A stretch of DNA of 64,000 nucleotides from Nemania diffusa (GCA_038501195.1 JBBPUQ010000008.1:848001-912000); one strand, 5' to 3'. Positions 21,376-33,694 are shown, counted from the stretch's first letter. Notes: generated by a model not told the origin, from the sequence alone. A program made the numbers and translations.

Positions 21376-22803
21376 ATGGGCCATACAGGGTGGAAGAACC
21401 TTCGTTGGACAACGTTTTATCGAGACGTCACGCGCGCAGAGGACGATGAGTTTGCCGATACTGTGCGTGAGTCAACGGCCATTGCAGAGTTACGCGAGGA
21501 GATCGCGGCACTGCGATCCTTCGCACAGCACCCAGCAGTACCCGGGAGTGCTAGGCGGCCACTGATGGTTTACATCGGTGCCTCGCTAAAACAGTTCGAG
21601 ACAATCGAGAAGAGTGGCTGGTTCCTTGCTGCTTTTCGAAATATCCGGACATCTCAGTCACCTGCCGCCCCTATCCTCCGGATCTGCATCACCGCTCTAC
21701 TCGGTTTCTTCATCATAGCTGTTACTGTCCTACCCGATGTCATCGCCTTCACTATCGGCGAGCGGGCGTTCAATGCTCGAACACTCCCAGCCCAGAGTCG
21801 TACAGGAGTCCAGATACTGTCCATGCTCAGCTGTCCTCAGGCGAGCTTGCGGCTAGCATGGACATTCGCAGTCGAGCGTCTCGCTCTTCCCATTGCAAAT
21901 ACCGTGGCATACTCCTTCGTGGCATGGAATCCCGCATACTCGCACTTACCCGAGAAATTGTGGTTCCAGATCACAGTCGGCATTGCCAATGTTTTGGGCC
22001 AGTTGGGTCAAGCATTTATCATGAACATCTGGCTAAAATGGGAACAGCTCTGGCGGAACCGGGCACCTCCGCTCCCGTTGGAACTGCAGTACCGGGCGGC
22101 CACTCAGTACGCATCGCTCAAGAAGAACATTGATGTATTCCATGCACTCGCCAAACAGGCCGAGCTAGGGCGACACATGACCACGCAGGTCGCCCTCACA
22201 AAAGGCGACTTGCAAAAACTAGAGGATATCCTCCTAGAGTGCTCGCCCTCTTCACTCCAAGACATAAGATCGAGGCCACGGTACCCGAGGAGTCCTCGGC
22301 TGTTCCTGTTTTTCCTAACGCTAGGAATCATCGTACTCAATGCGGTGGCCTATTACTACGACTACTATCTCGTGCTGACTGTCGCCGCCGCTGGGGTCTT
22401 CGTCTTACTCAGGCAGGGCGAGAGGGCTCTATCCCCGTATCATTCAACGAAGGACATGATCAACGGCTTTTCCATCCTCACAGCGGGCCAAGTCCCGGCG
22501 ATCCTAGTACTAGCTATCCCTCTGCTTGTGGCGCGCGAGCGATACCACACGGACTTGCTAAGCAATACTGTGGTGTTCGCCGTGTTGACCATCGTTCTGG
22601 GTATCCTCACCAATACTGTCACCGACCTTTTCGCGGATTTCATGCTTGTATGGGCTCGGAGAGTGAAATGGATCCCTGATGAAAAAGAATCTGCCATGGC
22701 GCAGAGGGAACAAGAAGACGCATTAGATGTGGCAATTAGTGCCGCTCTAGAGTCAATCCGTCTCACTATAGCTGAAGAAACGAAGGGAAATGTGGTTCTA
22801 TAG
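21376..22803 (+). CDS. Multi-pass membrane protein, function unknown
   Basis: Single open frame of 475 residues. An N-terminal soluble part of about 100 residues contains a short coiled coil (TAIAELREEIAALRSF). It is followed by hydrophobic segments at ILRICITALLGFFIIAVTVL, IANTVAYSFVAW, ITVGIANVLGQLGQAFIM, LFLFFLTLGIIVLNAVAYYY, YLVLTVAAAGVFVLL, ILTAGQVPAILVLAIPLLV and VVFAVLTIVLGILTNTV, about seven in all. A cytosolic-looking helical tail (EQEDALDVAISAALESIRLTIAEE) ends it. I recognise no family. It is convergent with the opine-dehydrogenase-like gene, with 239 nt between stops. A further 5' exon is possible. Confidence 0.7.
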   Translation: MGHTGWKNLRWTTFYRDVTRAEDDEFADTVRESTAIAELREEIAALRSFAQHPAVPGSARRPLMVYIGASLKQFETIEKSGWFLAAFRNIRTSQSPAAPILRICITALLGFFIIAVTVLPDVIAFTIGERAFNARTLPAQSRTGVQILSMLSCPQASLRLAWTFAVERLALPIANTVAYSFVAWNPAYSHLPEKLWFQITVGIANVLGQLGQAFIMNIWLKWEQLWRNRAPPLPLELQYRAATQYASLKKNIDVFHALAKQAELGRHMTTQVALTKGDLQKLEDILLECSPSSLQDIRSRPRYPRSPRLFLFFLTLGIIVLNAVAYYYDYYLVLTVAAAGVFVLLRQGERALSPYHSTKDMINGFSILTAGQVPAILVLAIPLLVARERYHTDLLSNTVVFAVLTIVLGILTNTVTDLFADFMLVWARRVKWIPDEKESAMAQREQEDALDVAISAALESIRLTIAEETKGNVVL

Positions 22804-23042
22804 TAACCAAGCGCCACATCTATCTTATGTTTAGATTTTGAACGGGAGATTATTGGTAATAGATTATATATCAAATATATTATTTTTGTTGGAGCCTAGA
22901 TTCATCTCTTGTTTTTTCGTGTCGAGCAAAAAGTACATATATCATGACACCATTCAACTAGCACACCAAGGTACATCCATAAAGCGAAGAGCACCACCGC
23001 ATAACTCCCCTAGTTAATTTTGTTCTTTCCCTAGTAACTCCC

Positions 23043-24272
23043 TTATAACTTTGCACGCTCCATTGCCTGGTTGGGTTTGGACAAGTATTGCACAGAGGAT
23101 GATTTTTCCGGTGCGAACGCATGATCTCGTTCAGCGTATCGTAATAACTCAGTTGCCATGGTGTTAGAAGTTGCCATGACCATATCCACGATGTCCTCTA
23201 ACGACCAGTTTTCGAACCCCAGTGCCTCCAAGTTACGACCAACTGCTAGGTAGTCCGTATTATTTATCATCGAAGCCCAGAGGATAAGCGATCGGATAAA
23301 GGGCGATTGCTTGCCAGCTTTGCGCCCCAGCTCATACCAAGGCACCAAAACATAAGGCAAGTCCTCCACTACATATCGGTGCTGCATGCTTGTCGGGCTC
23401 ATCTTCATCGAGCTATGTAGTGGAGACAGTTTCGCAAAGTCCCTCAGTGATTCGTGGTTTAGCCCATAGTACGTATTCATCTGCTCCAAGCAGGGAGTTA
23501 CCCGAGCTCCGTACTCATTGGCGATGGCCATCCTCTCGTTGTCGATTTCTTGCATGATCTTGGTAACGGCGGGTGTCATGCCTTCTTGGTAAAAGTAGAA
23601 GTCCCCTTTTGTATGCTCAATCCAGCCCGAATTCATGACAGCAGTAATCGGGTGAAGTACGCCATTGAAATTGTAAAAGGCGGCTTCGAGGACATTACTG
23701 CACCACTGGAGCGGTGTCGGAAAGAGAGAGCCTATGTCTGTACGGAGGTCCGCATCGAGATCGGTAGGTAATGAGGCAATCGGCATCACCGACTTGGCGC
23801 CGAACACACTGATGCTATACCATGGTTTAACTAGCTCCTGCTGCTCGATTTTCCTTCCATCAAGTAGTCGGGATCCATACGGGGAGGCACTTGTCTCAAT
23901 AAGATAACGAGCTCGGAGACGTTTGCAGGCCACAAGCGTGAATAAGTTACCGCTCACCATAACAATTATGTGGTTGCTGACATCGAATTTCTCGAGCTCT
24001 GATATGATGTTCTCCTGTGCGTATGCTGGGACGGCGATGATGAGGGTCTTTGAGAATCGGAGGGCCTCTCTCATATCAGTGCTGACTTCGGGGTGGAAAC
24101 GGCCCTCCACTTTGCCGGTTGAGCCGAGGAAGCCATTCTCTCGGATGGCATCAACAGTAGCACTATGGTCAGGATGAGCATATAAAAGGACCTTGACACC
24201 ACGGTTCTCGAGATCGACAGCAAATGCACAGCCGCAATTGCCGGCACCCACGATCGAAACTGAAGTAATCAT
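23043..24272 (-). CDS. Opine dehydrogenase-like NAD(P)-dependent enzyme
   Basis: Single exon, 409 residues. The N terminus ITSVSIVGAGNCGCAFAVDLENRG is a GxGxxG dinucleotide fold. IIAVPAYAQENIISELEKF matches the second half of the Rossmann domain. The middle ASPYGSRLL and the C-terminal block (NFNGVLHPITAVMNSGWIEH, with the conserved His-Pro, and DFYFYQEGMTPAV) fit the NAD/NADP octopine/nopaline dehydrogenase family, in which the His and Asn region reduces the imine of an amino acid and a keto acid. Fungal opine-type enzymes are poorly known; in bacteria relatives make metallophores such as staphylopine. No nicotianamine-like synthase is adjacent, so the substrate is open. Confidence 0.87.
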   Translation of the reverse strand: MITSVSIVGAGNCGCAFAVDLENRGVKVLLYAHPDHSATVDAIRENGFLGSTGKVEGRFHPEVSTDMREALRFSKTLIIAVPAYAQENIISELEKFDVSNHIIVMVSGNLFTLVACKRLRARYLIETSASPYGSRLLDGRKIEQQELVKPWYSISVFGAKSVMPIASLPTDLDADLRTDIGSLFPTPLQWCSNVLEAAFYNFNGVLHPITAVMNSGWIEHTKGDFYFYQEGMTPAVTKIMQEIDNERMAIANEYGARVTPCLEQMNTYYGLNHESLRDFAKLSPLHSSMKMSPTSMQHRYVVEDLPYVLVPWYELGRKAGKQSPFIRSLILWASMINNTDYLAVGRNLEALGFENWSLEDIVDMVMATSNTMATELLRYAERDHAFAPEKSSSVQYLSKPNQAMERAKL

Positions 24273-27200
24273 CGTCTCTGATGTCTTAGAAGGTGATCTG
24301 ACTGGGGCTGGTAGTGGCGTATAAACGGCGCGTTACATGTAAGATATAGATACAGAGTTAGAAGGCAGGCCGACACCTTTCTTGTCACCTGAGCACCTTT
24401 TAATAATGTGCTCAAGAGGGTCGCAGGGTATCAAATTAAGTGGGATGGTGTCAATAACCTCATTGGGGAAAGGGCATTTCTGCTCAAATCGTTCGACATT
24501 ATGCCCCTTTGATTCTTATTATGGGGAAGTTGAGGTTCTATTCTGGCTTTACAGATACATAGCAAGTAACCAACTTCCAAGCTCCGGAGAGATTATTTCT
24601 ACACCAATGTTCAATCGAGCCGGAGCGTTACGCGAGCCTGTTCGTACATAACCCCATGCTCGTCTTGGTGAATTTGTAGTCTCTTCTTAATCGCAGGCGT
24701 CCCTCGAGCCCGAAGAGTATTTGATAGGAATGATCTCACGCGATACCTTCCCCGGAATATACCATTGAAGACCCACCTGCGTCAGCTTAGGATTATACTC
24801 AAATCTGCTCAAAACCACGCCTTTTCGGCCGATCATGTTACCTAACAAGCGCCTGAATGCAAGGGCCCTGCAGCCAAGACGTATTAAACTCTAACCTTAA
24901 CGTCGCAGCAGGGACGTATGTTACATTGTATCCGACATCGCACGTATAATAGCTACCTACCTAGGTGGGTATGCCAAGTATTTCATACAATAGCTTAGCG
25001 GCGATGCGCCAAGAAAAGATCGATCCGGTGCCTTGATAGATGCTACACTGTTGAAATTTAAAAGTATTCATCTAGATAGTCGACCAGCTATCCCAATAAG
25101 TTTATAGCCATGACAGTGTCAAGTATATGAAGATGCCAGAGTCAGCTTTACGCCCAGGCATTTACCTATATGGAGAACATCGAGATAAAAATGTCAGCGC
25201 CCACTTTACTGACCGTTAACCATTTACAGTAATAGGTAAAGCAATTGTCCAGCAGCCCCTCATTTCGGACCGAGCCGTTAGATCGATCAATCCCAATTCA
25301 TCAGTCCGAGCGAAAAGAACCCGAAATCATGCTATCTACCTAGTATTTCCAATCATGATGAGAGGAGCGATGCACATCAATCTCAGCTTCTACATAGACA
25401 TGAAGTGCACTTCGCGATGCGCATAGCATATACGATTGCTTCAATGGTTTGGAGCACCTGCATCACTAAGCCGCTGCCGGAGAACGGCTCCGGTCAGATT
25501 GACGGGCGTTCGATACCCCTCTTTCCGACGGATTCATACCCTAGATAGGACGGTGATAGTTCGACCACCGGGCTACAGGGGTGGGTGTATGAGTAAACAC
25601 TTCGAGTTTTGTGGAGTTGACAGCATTTCTAACATGCCTGCTTGAAGCTTCCTGGTCTGATCTAGCACGAACTATGCAGGGATTCTTAGTTATGTCGGTA
25701 GCTGCTAGGTAGTCTACATAGAATCTAGATAGTGGCCGCTAAGAGAGTCTAAAAGTCTGGCGCATATTGAGCTACAAATATAACAAATCAAGCCTATTTC
25801 CTATCCCAATTAACCATTGTCAGTTAGTCGATCGGGAAATGACAAAAGTTGTATAGCTAGTTTAGTTTTCCATGCAAGAATCGTGTAAAGCCGCTATCAC
25901 AAAAAAGGCGATCGGCTTGGTGGGGGATCCGGTGCAAGTGCAAGAGAAAACTATAATGTGTTATGTATGCCCTAACAACTACCTACCTATTCCTACTCAA
26001 AGGACACAATACCATCTGATATAAGAGTTTCTTATAGAAGATGTGGATTATCAATCTGTGTCTGTGTCGCGGTATCAAATTAGTGCTATACCTAGTAATA
26101 GTCATCACATGAACTATATTCAGGTGTTCTAAGGACTATCCAAGCTCTACACACAGAGGAGCCCACTTAATTACACTCCACTTCGTGACAGAAATTTCTA
26201 AGATGGAGAAAAACGACGACGTTAATACTCATATAATATTAACGGTATATATAGTACGCGACAATTTCTTACAGGAAGAAACCTTTTTGTATGCTAGGAG
26301 AGTGGGTGGTTAATATACAGGAACTAAATTTACCCCTATACTTTTCATTATGAGTATCCCTTCAAATGCTAATTCCGCTAAGTGACTAAAAAATAACGGG
26401 GCCACATGTGCATAACAGAACGATAATAAGAAGTACAATGCTCTGATGGTAATAAATTGGATGTATGCCGAAACTGGACAACATCGCGACCCCGAGCTCG
26501 AAGCCTTAAAAAAGAATAGCGAAATCGAATAATAGATGGTAATTCAGTAGATGATTGGTTGTTCTACAGTGTTGAGCTAGATAGTGCACAGCCACTTAGC
26601 AAGCCACAAGTGGCTTGCAAGTGGGACCCCCCTATTCCAATCCTCAACATCAAACTCAGGTTGTAGCTCGATCGAAGCCCCGGTGGGAGAATCTCTTGTC
26701 AATGTAACTCTACGACAAGTTCTAATCACTCGTACCCCGAATATCTCCAGAGGATAACTCGGAAAGTTCCGCATCTGTCCTAGATGCAGTACGAAGTCTA
26801 TTTAGAGGGCATTCTTTGAGAGCCTGCCTACCGAGATGCCGAACTGAAGCTCTTTCCGCCAGCTGAGCACGCCCAGGAACGGGACCATCGTAATCAACTG
26901 TACAGTCTCAAATGCAACCTCAACTAGCCTGCTACGGATCTCGGCGTTGTAACGAGGAAAATGTGAGTTGCAATGAATCCCGCCTCTACTTCTAGGCATG
27001 CCCGCTTACAATGATATGTATTACCTCCGCGAAAAATACGCGCCTTTGGCCGGTATCGACAAGTATGATTCCAAACTTGACCCTACGGCGACACCCTATA
27101 CGCTCATGGGGTAGATGCAAGACACCACAGAAGTTGAGTAAGTTAGAAGGTTGGAAGGAAAGTATCATGTCATTCCTAGAATGAGCCATCGGAGTCCGTT

Positions 27201-27374
27201 GTTCTGTACTATTAATTTTATTTCTAACGTATAACTTTAGCGCTCCAAAACACCCAGGTATGCTTGAAAACAAGCGGCTGGTTAGATTTAAGAAACTCTT
27301 TTAATTAAGAAAGTAAATTCATACTAAGATCTAAAGGATGAGCGATATTATTTTCCTAATTAAAAGTTTCGGTT
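24273..27374. other. Gene-poor stretch of about 3.1 kb
   Basis: No supported gene. Minus-strand frames at 26577-26774, 26802-26999 and 26992-27273 lie in series and look somewhat more coding-like than the surroundings, but stops and frame changes separate them and I recognise no domain. They may be a decayed gene. Confidence 0.4.
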
Positions 27375-29292
27375 TTACGTGTCTTTGGTACTTATAGAGC
27401 CTCTGATTATGTCGGCTGCTCGCTCCGCTACGGCATATACTGTAGTTTGAGGGTTCCCACGAGTAGCAATTGGCAAGATGCTAGAATCCACCACTCGCAG
27501 ATTTTCAACCCCGTAGACTTTAAGACTCGGGCTAACTACGCCTCCTTTATCAAGCGGCAGCATCGCACAAGAGCTTGTTGGATGCCAGCAGCTCAACGCT
27601 GCCCTTTTTATGTACTCTTTGATCTCCACTAAGTTGTTCATATCAGCTGGAGCGCCGTTACTGCGTCGGCCATTAGGTTTGATGTATCGGCTCAACGGCT
27701 CTGTCTGCACGATCTGATTGATGTAGCGTAAATACCGGGCCAGCACGTCAAGATCCACGGGGTGCTCAAGGTATCGCGGGTCAATGATTGGCTTCTCAGC
27801 GGGGTCAGAGGAGTTGATGTGTACACTTCCACGAGATAAGGGGTGAAGTAGGGCAGCGCAAATGGTCAAAAAGTTGCCGTCGGTATCGACCTTTTGCACA
27901 ATGTCGGCACCAGCACCCTCAGGGATGAAGTTACTGAAGGCAGCGTAGGTAAAGAGGTTCCCAGGGCCTTGGTTCCGGCTGCGAAGCATTGAGTGAACGA
28001 ATGCTGCGTGGTAGGGCGAAAACGGTCCCGGTGTTGCGTCCGTGGCCGTGTTCAATACCTCTTCTAGGGTTGGTTCATCTCTAGGAGCCGCCGCAAACTC
28101 AGGGACAGGGAGTAAAGAGCCGGAGAAATTTCCGCCAACAGCGAAGGGACCCTTCTTCTTCGTCACGTACTCGTTCATGGCCGCAGCAACAGCCTCGGGT
28201 TCCTGTCGACTTATACCGTCAAGCGTTTTCACGCCCTCATTTACCTCGAAGCTGACACCTGCGTCAGGATGATCCTGCAAGTTCTCGCCGACGTTGGGAT
28301 TGTCGACAATGACGGGGATGGAAAGCTTCTCTAGTCGTTCGCGAGATCCGATACCCGACAGTTCGAGTAGTTTGGGCGAGCCGAAAACGCCAGCAGATAG
28401 TATGGCCTCCTTCTTAGCTTTCACGACCACAGAATTCCCATCTTTTCGGATCTGAACACCCACTGCCCTCGGTTCAACACCGGTCGTGTCAAAGATTAGT
28501 TTTTCAGCCAAAGTGCCCGTGATGACTTGTAGATTTTCACGATGTTTGACTGGCTCGAGATAAGCCGTAGCAGCATCACTCCGCGTGCATCACTCCGCGT
28601 GCGCGTGTTCGGGTCAACAGTCATGGGGTTGATATACCCGCCAGTGAACTGGCCAGAGAACGGGTCGCCCGAAGCTGGGTGGCCAAGCGCAGCAAGTGTG
28701 TCCACCCAAGCACCCGGGATGGGATCATCAGCCACATCAGGAAACGATGCTTGCACGGGACCATGTTTGGCACGCAAATATTCATCGAGATAGTTCAAGC
28801 GAAGGTGGCTAACAGTCTCGGTTGAAGGACGAGAAAGGGTGTGGGATTTCTTAAAATAAGGAGATAGACTCTCCCAGTCCCATCCAGGATTACCGAACTC
28901 TCCCCAAGCATCAACAGCAGCCTTTGAGTTGGCTACGAATGCTTGGCCATTAATAGCACTTGAACCTCCTAGCAGTTTGCCTTGGGACAATGGAATGACT
29001 TTCCCGTTCAATCCTTTCTAAAGCTGGCCTATGTTAGTATCGTGGGAAAGACTCGCAGGCTACTATATCCATTTCTTCTTACCTGTGGTGTGCTCCGATA
29101 GCCCCAGTCAAAGTCGGGCGTGCCAAGTACTGAGAGCCATAGCGCAGGGGTGCGAATGCGAGGATCTGTGGTATAGTCGTTACCTGCTTCAAGTACAGTC
29201 ACTGTAACGTTCGGGTCGTCGGTAAGACGAGCAGCGAGGACTAGGCCAGACAGACCACCACCAACAATGACGAAGTCCTTCATAGAATCCAT
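27375..29292 (-). pseudogene. GMC-family oxidoreductase, frameshifted
   Basis: Exon 1 (29292-29083) holds the FAD motif VIVGGGLSGLVLAARL and EAG. A 65-nt intron follows, and exon 2 starts at 29017 with GKLLGGSSAINGQAF. The frame then breaks at a tandem duplication of 14 bp (28573-28586 and 28587-28600), which leads to a stop at 28496-28498. Beyond it the correct frame resumes to 27375 with ILSAGVFGSPKLLELSGIG, HPLSRGSVHIN, CWHPTSSCAMLP holding the catalytic His, and VVDSSILPIATRGNPQTTVYA. Without the extra unit the chain would be 612 residues, normal for GMC alcohol or glucose oxidases. Everything else is conserved, so inactivation appears recent, unless it is an assembly error. Confidence 0.87.
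28573..28600. repeat. Perfect 14-bp tandem duplication inside the GMC gene
   Basis: GCATCACTCCGCGT occurs twice back to back on the + strand. Fourteen is not a multiple of three and is too short for an intron, so the copy shifts the reading frame. Both units are identical, as expected for a young slippage event. Confidence 0.95.
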
Positions 29293-31550
29293 TGTGCGAT
29301 TGGGAGAAAACTCATGTGTATGCAGGTAAGAGTACGCAAAGGAGAAGGTTGGAAAGAAAAGTTAGGAAACGCGGGATTGGTAGTCAAGTTGTTGACATTC
29401 GCTAAGAGCTGCCTCATACTCGCTGGGTACCCGGTGTAATCGCTTGTTTCTACATGTTATGCATGATAGTTGTTTGGTCTGATTCTACTGCATAGGGGCA
29501 GCTAACACAAGAGAAAGGGCGCCCCGCCTGCGGGCTGGTACAGCGTCGTATCATCAGGCATAGCTATTAACGATAAGTCGGGATTAGTTATAATGCATTT
29601 GTGTTAGCCTAGAACTATAAGATTTTGACTTTATACTTGTTGTGAGGTACATTATGTCTTCATTGGCCCTCTATTTTTGGTAACCCCTTAGTAAAGTGTG
29701 GGTGCCTTTAGGGGTAAACGCCCTGGTAGTGCAAGTGTTCTTCACACAGTCCACCCCCACTATCTTCAACTTCCCCTTGTGTCCTAACAGTGCAATCTTA
29801 CATGAAGCACGAGGACTAACAGACCTCCAGCACGCCAATTTCATGTGCATAGGTTGCTTTCTCTCAGGTTTCCAAGCATTCTTCCTTTCTCGCAGGCATA
29901 TGCATGTACTGGTGTCTTGGAACCCTAGTTCCAACAGCTAGAGATGTTTTATTCGAGCGCATCACCGCCAACACTATCTTGATCCCATTTGCGATGAAGC
30001 GGCCATGACCAAAGGTGATGTGTTACTTGACGTTAATGTCACTGGGGAAAGCCACCCACATAGCTACAACTTAGGACCTCCGAGGATACCCTAGAAAGCT
30101 TCTTTGACATGGCCCAATGTTGCCTTAAGATAACTGAGGTGGGATGGACACCCGGAGATGTCTAGTGGTGCTGGGTCAAGGTGAAGAACCTCAGCCTGTG
30201 AACTTGGCACCGATTTGTCTACATGTAGGTAATTGCAAGTCTCTAGTACTAATATTGACCCTACGTTCTCCTTTCAGTAGCTTTTCAGTATAGCACTGCA
30301 GTTGTGTTGCGTGGCACCCTTACGTCACATATAAATATAAATATGTAAGGGGTGTCGATTATTTTCTTAGAGCACACTATATAAAACAACACTAAGATTC
30401 GACATCTATAGAGTCCAAGAGCCCAGAGAATTCTTTAGTAAAGCTTCGACCTTAAGGTACATGCCATTCTTTGATTACACACACATATATACGGAGATTA
30501 TCAATGCTCTAACTTAGGCTAATACACTACTTATTTACTACAGGGATCGTGATTTAGTCGACATAATATCCCCTCAGATATCATACCCAAAACAACACCT
30601 ACTTCAGGACCACGAGGAGCATCCTTTCATTATCAAGTCTGGCGCATCCGCAGATTCGCAAGTGCGCTAATATTGCCCTTGACATCGGAAACTTAACAGC
30701 GAAGTCAATTGCTATGCGGCGCTCCCGAAACATTCTTGTTCTTTAGTAGATATAGCTGTGTTGTTATTGGCCTACTACAAGAGCCCTTCCGGTGCTTGAT
30801 TCCGTAATAATCAAGGCTGATGAGGTTCGCCTATTAAGATAAGGTTCAGCCACGTTTTCACTTTTAAGCTCACACAACACAGTAAGATGAAATGTGTCGA
30901 CCTTCAAGATTAACCGGGCTTGTATTATAGCATTTCTGCTTGAATGAAATGATTGAGGAGTATATGATAGCACGCGACAAAGCGTACGATTAGATACAGA
31001 TAGACAAGATACAGTCGAGATATGCCGTTGGACTATATGCGGGGTTCTTGGTATATGATGCTGATTGGTGAAGACTACAAAGCTAATGTGGTTGCCATAC
31101 CTTTCGTCAGATTGATTAGATAGACTATACGCTAAGCTATCTCGTTGGAGCGGTTATCACTCGCGTATCGGCGCATCGCCATGAGTCTCCCAATAACCTT
31201 TCGTCTGACAGCTCACGCCGCTTTACCTTTACTGCCTCAAACTCAGCTCAGCTGGGCTTAGCCGATAGTCGTATGCCATATCTATTCATGTGTGACCTCC
31301 CCACCATGATACCTCGTGATGTCCGAAACCCGGAGGTCAATGTGGGATCGATATCCGGCCAAACATCAGTCCACATCACCACCCGTCAACTTCTTAAAGG
31401 CCCTTTACGTTGCAAGCTCAGCACTCATCTCGCTCAACGTGCTGGAGGATCTTCAGAGGCATTGAGAGTTTATGATCGGAGTTAAGCAGACTGTCATGAA
31501 CAAAACCCCGCTTGATACAGCATCCCTCTATCTGATTAGTCCGTGAATAC
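29293..31550. other. Gene-poor stretch of about 2.2 kb
   Basis: No supported gene. Around 30300-30420 is an AT-rich, TATA-containing stretch (ACATATAAATATAAATATG, CTATATAAAACAACAC) that could be a retroelement relic, but I see no paired end. Small frames at 29671-29941 lack features. Confidence 0.4.
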
Positions 31551-33411
31551 ATGATGACGACGACCGTTGTGGTGTGGTTGGCACTTGCCTTTTGTATATC
31601 TATTATTACCTTTTTTACAGTCGGGCCTTCTCAAAAAGATGTAATTCTCAGGAGATTCGGACTTCGTAAAGACCCAAGCCGTCCTACGACCCCGCTGCTT
31701 GAGAAGCAACCGCTTTCCAAGCCCCTAGCTTCGTACGCCTCTGACCTTGCGACCGCGTTCCCACCCTCACAGAGAGACCAGCTCAAAGAGTTAGCACGAA
31801 CGTTATCGTCGACACATCAGAAAGCACTAGGTAATCTATTTTTCGATAGAGGTGCATTTGAGCGCTCGCTGGTGAAGTTCGAGGAGGACTACAGCAATGC
31901 AGATGACTCAAAATATGTATATTCCGGATTCTCTGTCCGAGAGATCAAGGCGCTAGGAGCTTTCCCCGATTACTCGATTCTCTCCGGCGTCCCGATGCCG
32001 GATCCGTATCTAGATTTCGACATCAACAAGGCTAAACCACGTCCGTATAGGCCGTTCAGGTGGCCATACCACCAGACGATGTGTACGAGCGCCGAATTCA
32101 ATCCCTCTAGTTATATAACTGTTCCAGTGCTAAGGAGTATGATCTAGCTTTGACAAAATTAGAACCCGATTGTGAGTAACTCTCAGGGTCATTTTCTCCT
32201 TGCGCAGGCGAATATAAGAGTATAAGAACCCCGTTCGTGGCCGAAATCATGTTCTAGAAGCCTATTATAGCCTTGATCTACTCACATATAGAGCTCAAGA
32301 GCATGATGATTAACTCAATATTCCAGGGTGGATAGAGCTAGAGTCTACCTATAAAAACCGGATTGCGCAGCGCAAAGAGATATACGCAAAGCACGGCCCA
32401 GAGGTGCTACAGTGGCTACCAGGCTCCGAGCTGGCATGTAGGGAGCTGATGGAGATGGTTATTCAGTTTATCTGCGCCCGGTACCCCCAGTATTTCGTAC
32501 TGTCGGAAGATAAACTATGGCTCGAGAACAAGATCTTAGGCATCAAGGCGAATATTCGAGAGAAGCACCCCCTCCTTATCCTTCTAGACCATGTCCCCGA
32601 GGACTTCGCCATAACGTTACGTGATCCGGATACAGGTTACTACGTCTTCCGTGCAGGCGTAATTTGCTCCGCGCTGGGCTGGAATGTCGCGAGTAAGATC
32701 GGCCTCAGGTTGCACGAGATTCACCAACCCATTCCCGACTACAGCAAGATGCAATTTAGCATGGATCGGTAAGTTGACTCGAACCATCAACAGCTACCTC
32801 TAGCCTCAAGGGCAAAAACAACACCGATACTAACCCCGCCTCATAGCTTCTTCTCCAAGATGCCGACGAACAGTAAGTTTAAGCCCTTGCCCCTACATGT
32901 CTCCATACGCCAAAGTTTCCCTATAGGTAGTGATTTCTAAAAACCCGAATTCTCAGAGCCCATCCAGCGCGGGTCCTGGGGTCTAGAGGTAGACCAGCCC
33001 CTCTACATGCCGCCCGGGGATCCGCACGAGGCCTACCGCGACTCGCAGGACGCGGACCTCGCGCGCTCGCGGCTGCACCTGCGCTGCGACTGGCAGACGC
33101 TGCGGCGGATGCCGCTCTCGGGCGGCATCGTGTTCAACTTCAAGGCCCTGTTCACGCCCATCGAGGAGTTCCGGGGCGAGCCCTACGTGCCGAGCCTCAT
33201 CCTCCAGGTCCTGCGACACGGCAAGGAGAACATGATGAAGTACAAGAACACATGGCACACGGAGCATGTCGTCGTCCCGACGCTTGAGGAATACGAGCGG
33301 GGGCAGAAGCAGGAAGGCCTGATGGAGGAGGATTGGGAGCCCCGGACGTTGGACGAGAGTCCTTGGTTCCCGGGTTGGCAGAGGAAGTGGCATGCTCAGC
33401 AGGGGTTTTAA
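31551..33411 (+). CDS. DUF3445 / heme-dependent oxidative N-demethylase-like protein
   Basis: Five exons: 31551-32082, 32148-32171 (24 nt), 32327-32768, 32847-32872 (26 nt) and 32957-33411, giving 492 residues. A hydrophobic segment at residues 6-26 suggests an N-terminal membrane anchor. Conserved family blocks are RPFRWPYHQTM, LTKLEPDWWIELE (restored across the first micro-exon), SELACRELMEMV, LLDHVPEDFAITLRDP, RAGVICSALGWNV, IHQPIPDY, FFSKMPTNKP (second micro-exon), IQRGSWGLEV and the RCDWQTLRRMPLSGGIVFNFKALFTP domain. The bacterial HODM relative uses a PAS-like heme fold to demethylate dimethylamine. The fungal substrate is unknown. Splicing was set by these conserved blocks. Confidence 0.86.
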
Positions 33412-33694
33412 GTATGTGGAATTGTGGAATTAAGGGGTGTGGAAGTTGATTAACCTGTAGTTTCGATGAGAGGTACGACTTCGGGTGTATATAGGGGTAG
33501 ATATAACGGAATGCAACCATCCACGCTTGTTGCTCCCGAGCACCCTCTCCTAAGGCATACAATCGTATCCTCTCCACCTAGAATATATCTTTAACATTAC
33601 TCTAGATACAGCTATACATAAACTGAATGGGAATAAACTCATTGTGATTACAAGGCCCATAATCGCTATTCGTACAACCTGTTACTCTAAAGCT

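Noticed and set aside
26577..27273. Three consecutive minus-strand frames that might form one gene
   Set aside because: No junctions join them in frame, stops separate them, and no domain is recognisable. At most a decayed relic.
28573..28600. Reading the GMC frameshift as a spliced intron
   Set aside because: The out-of-frame unit is only 14 nt, far below the shortest fungal introns, and it is an exact tandem copy.
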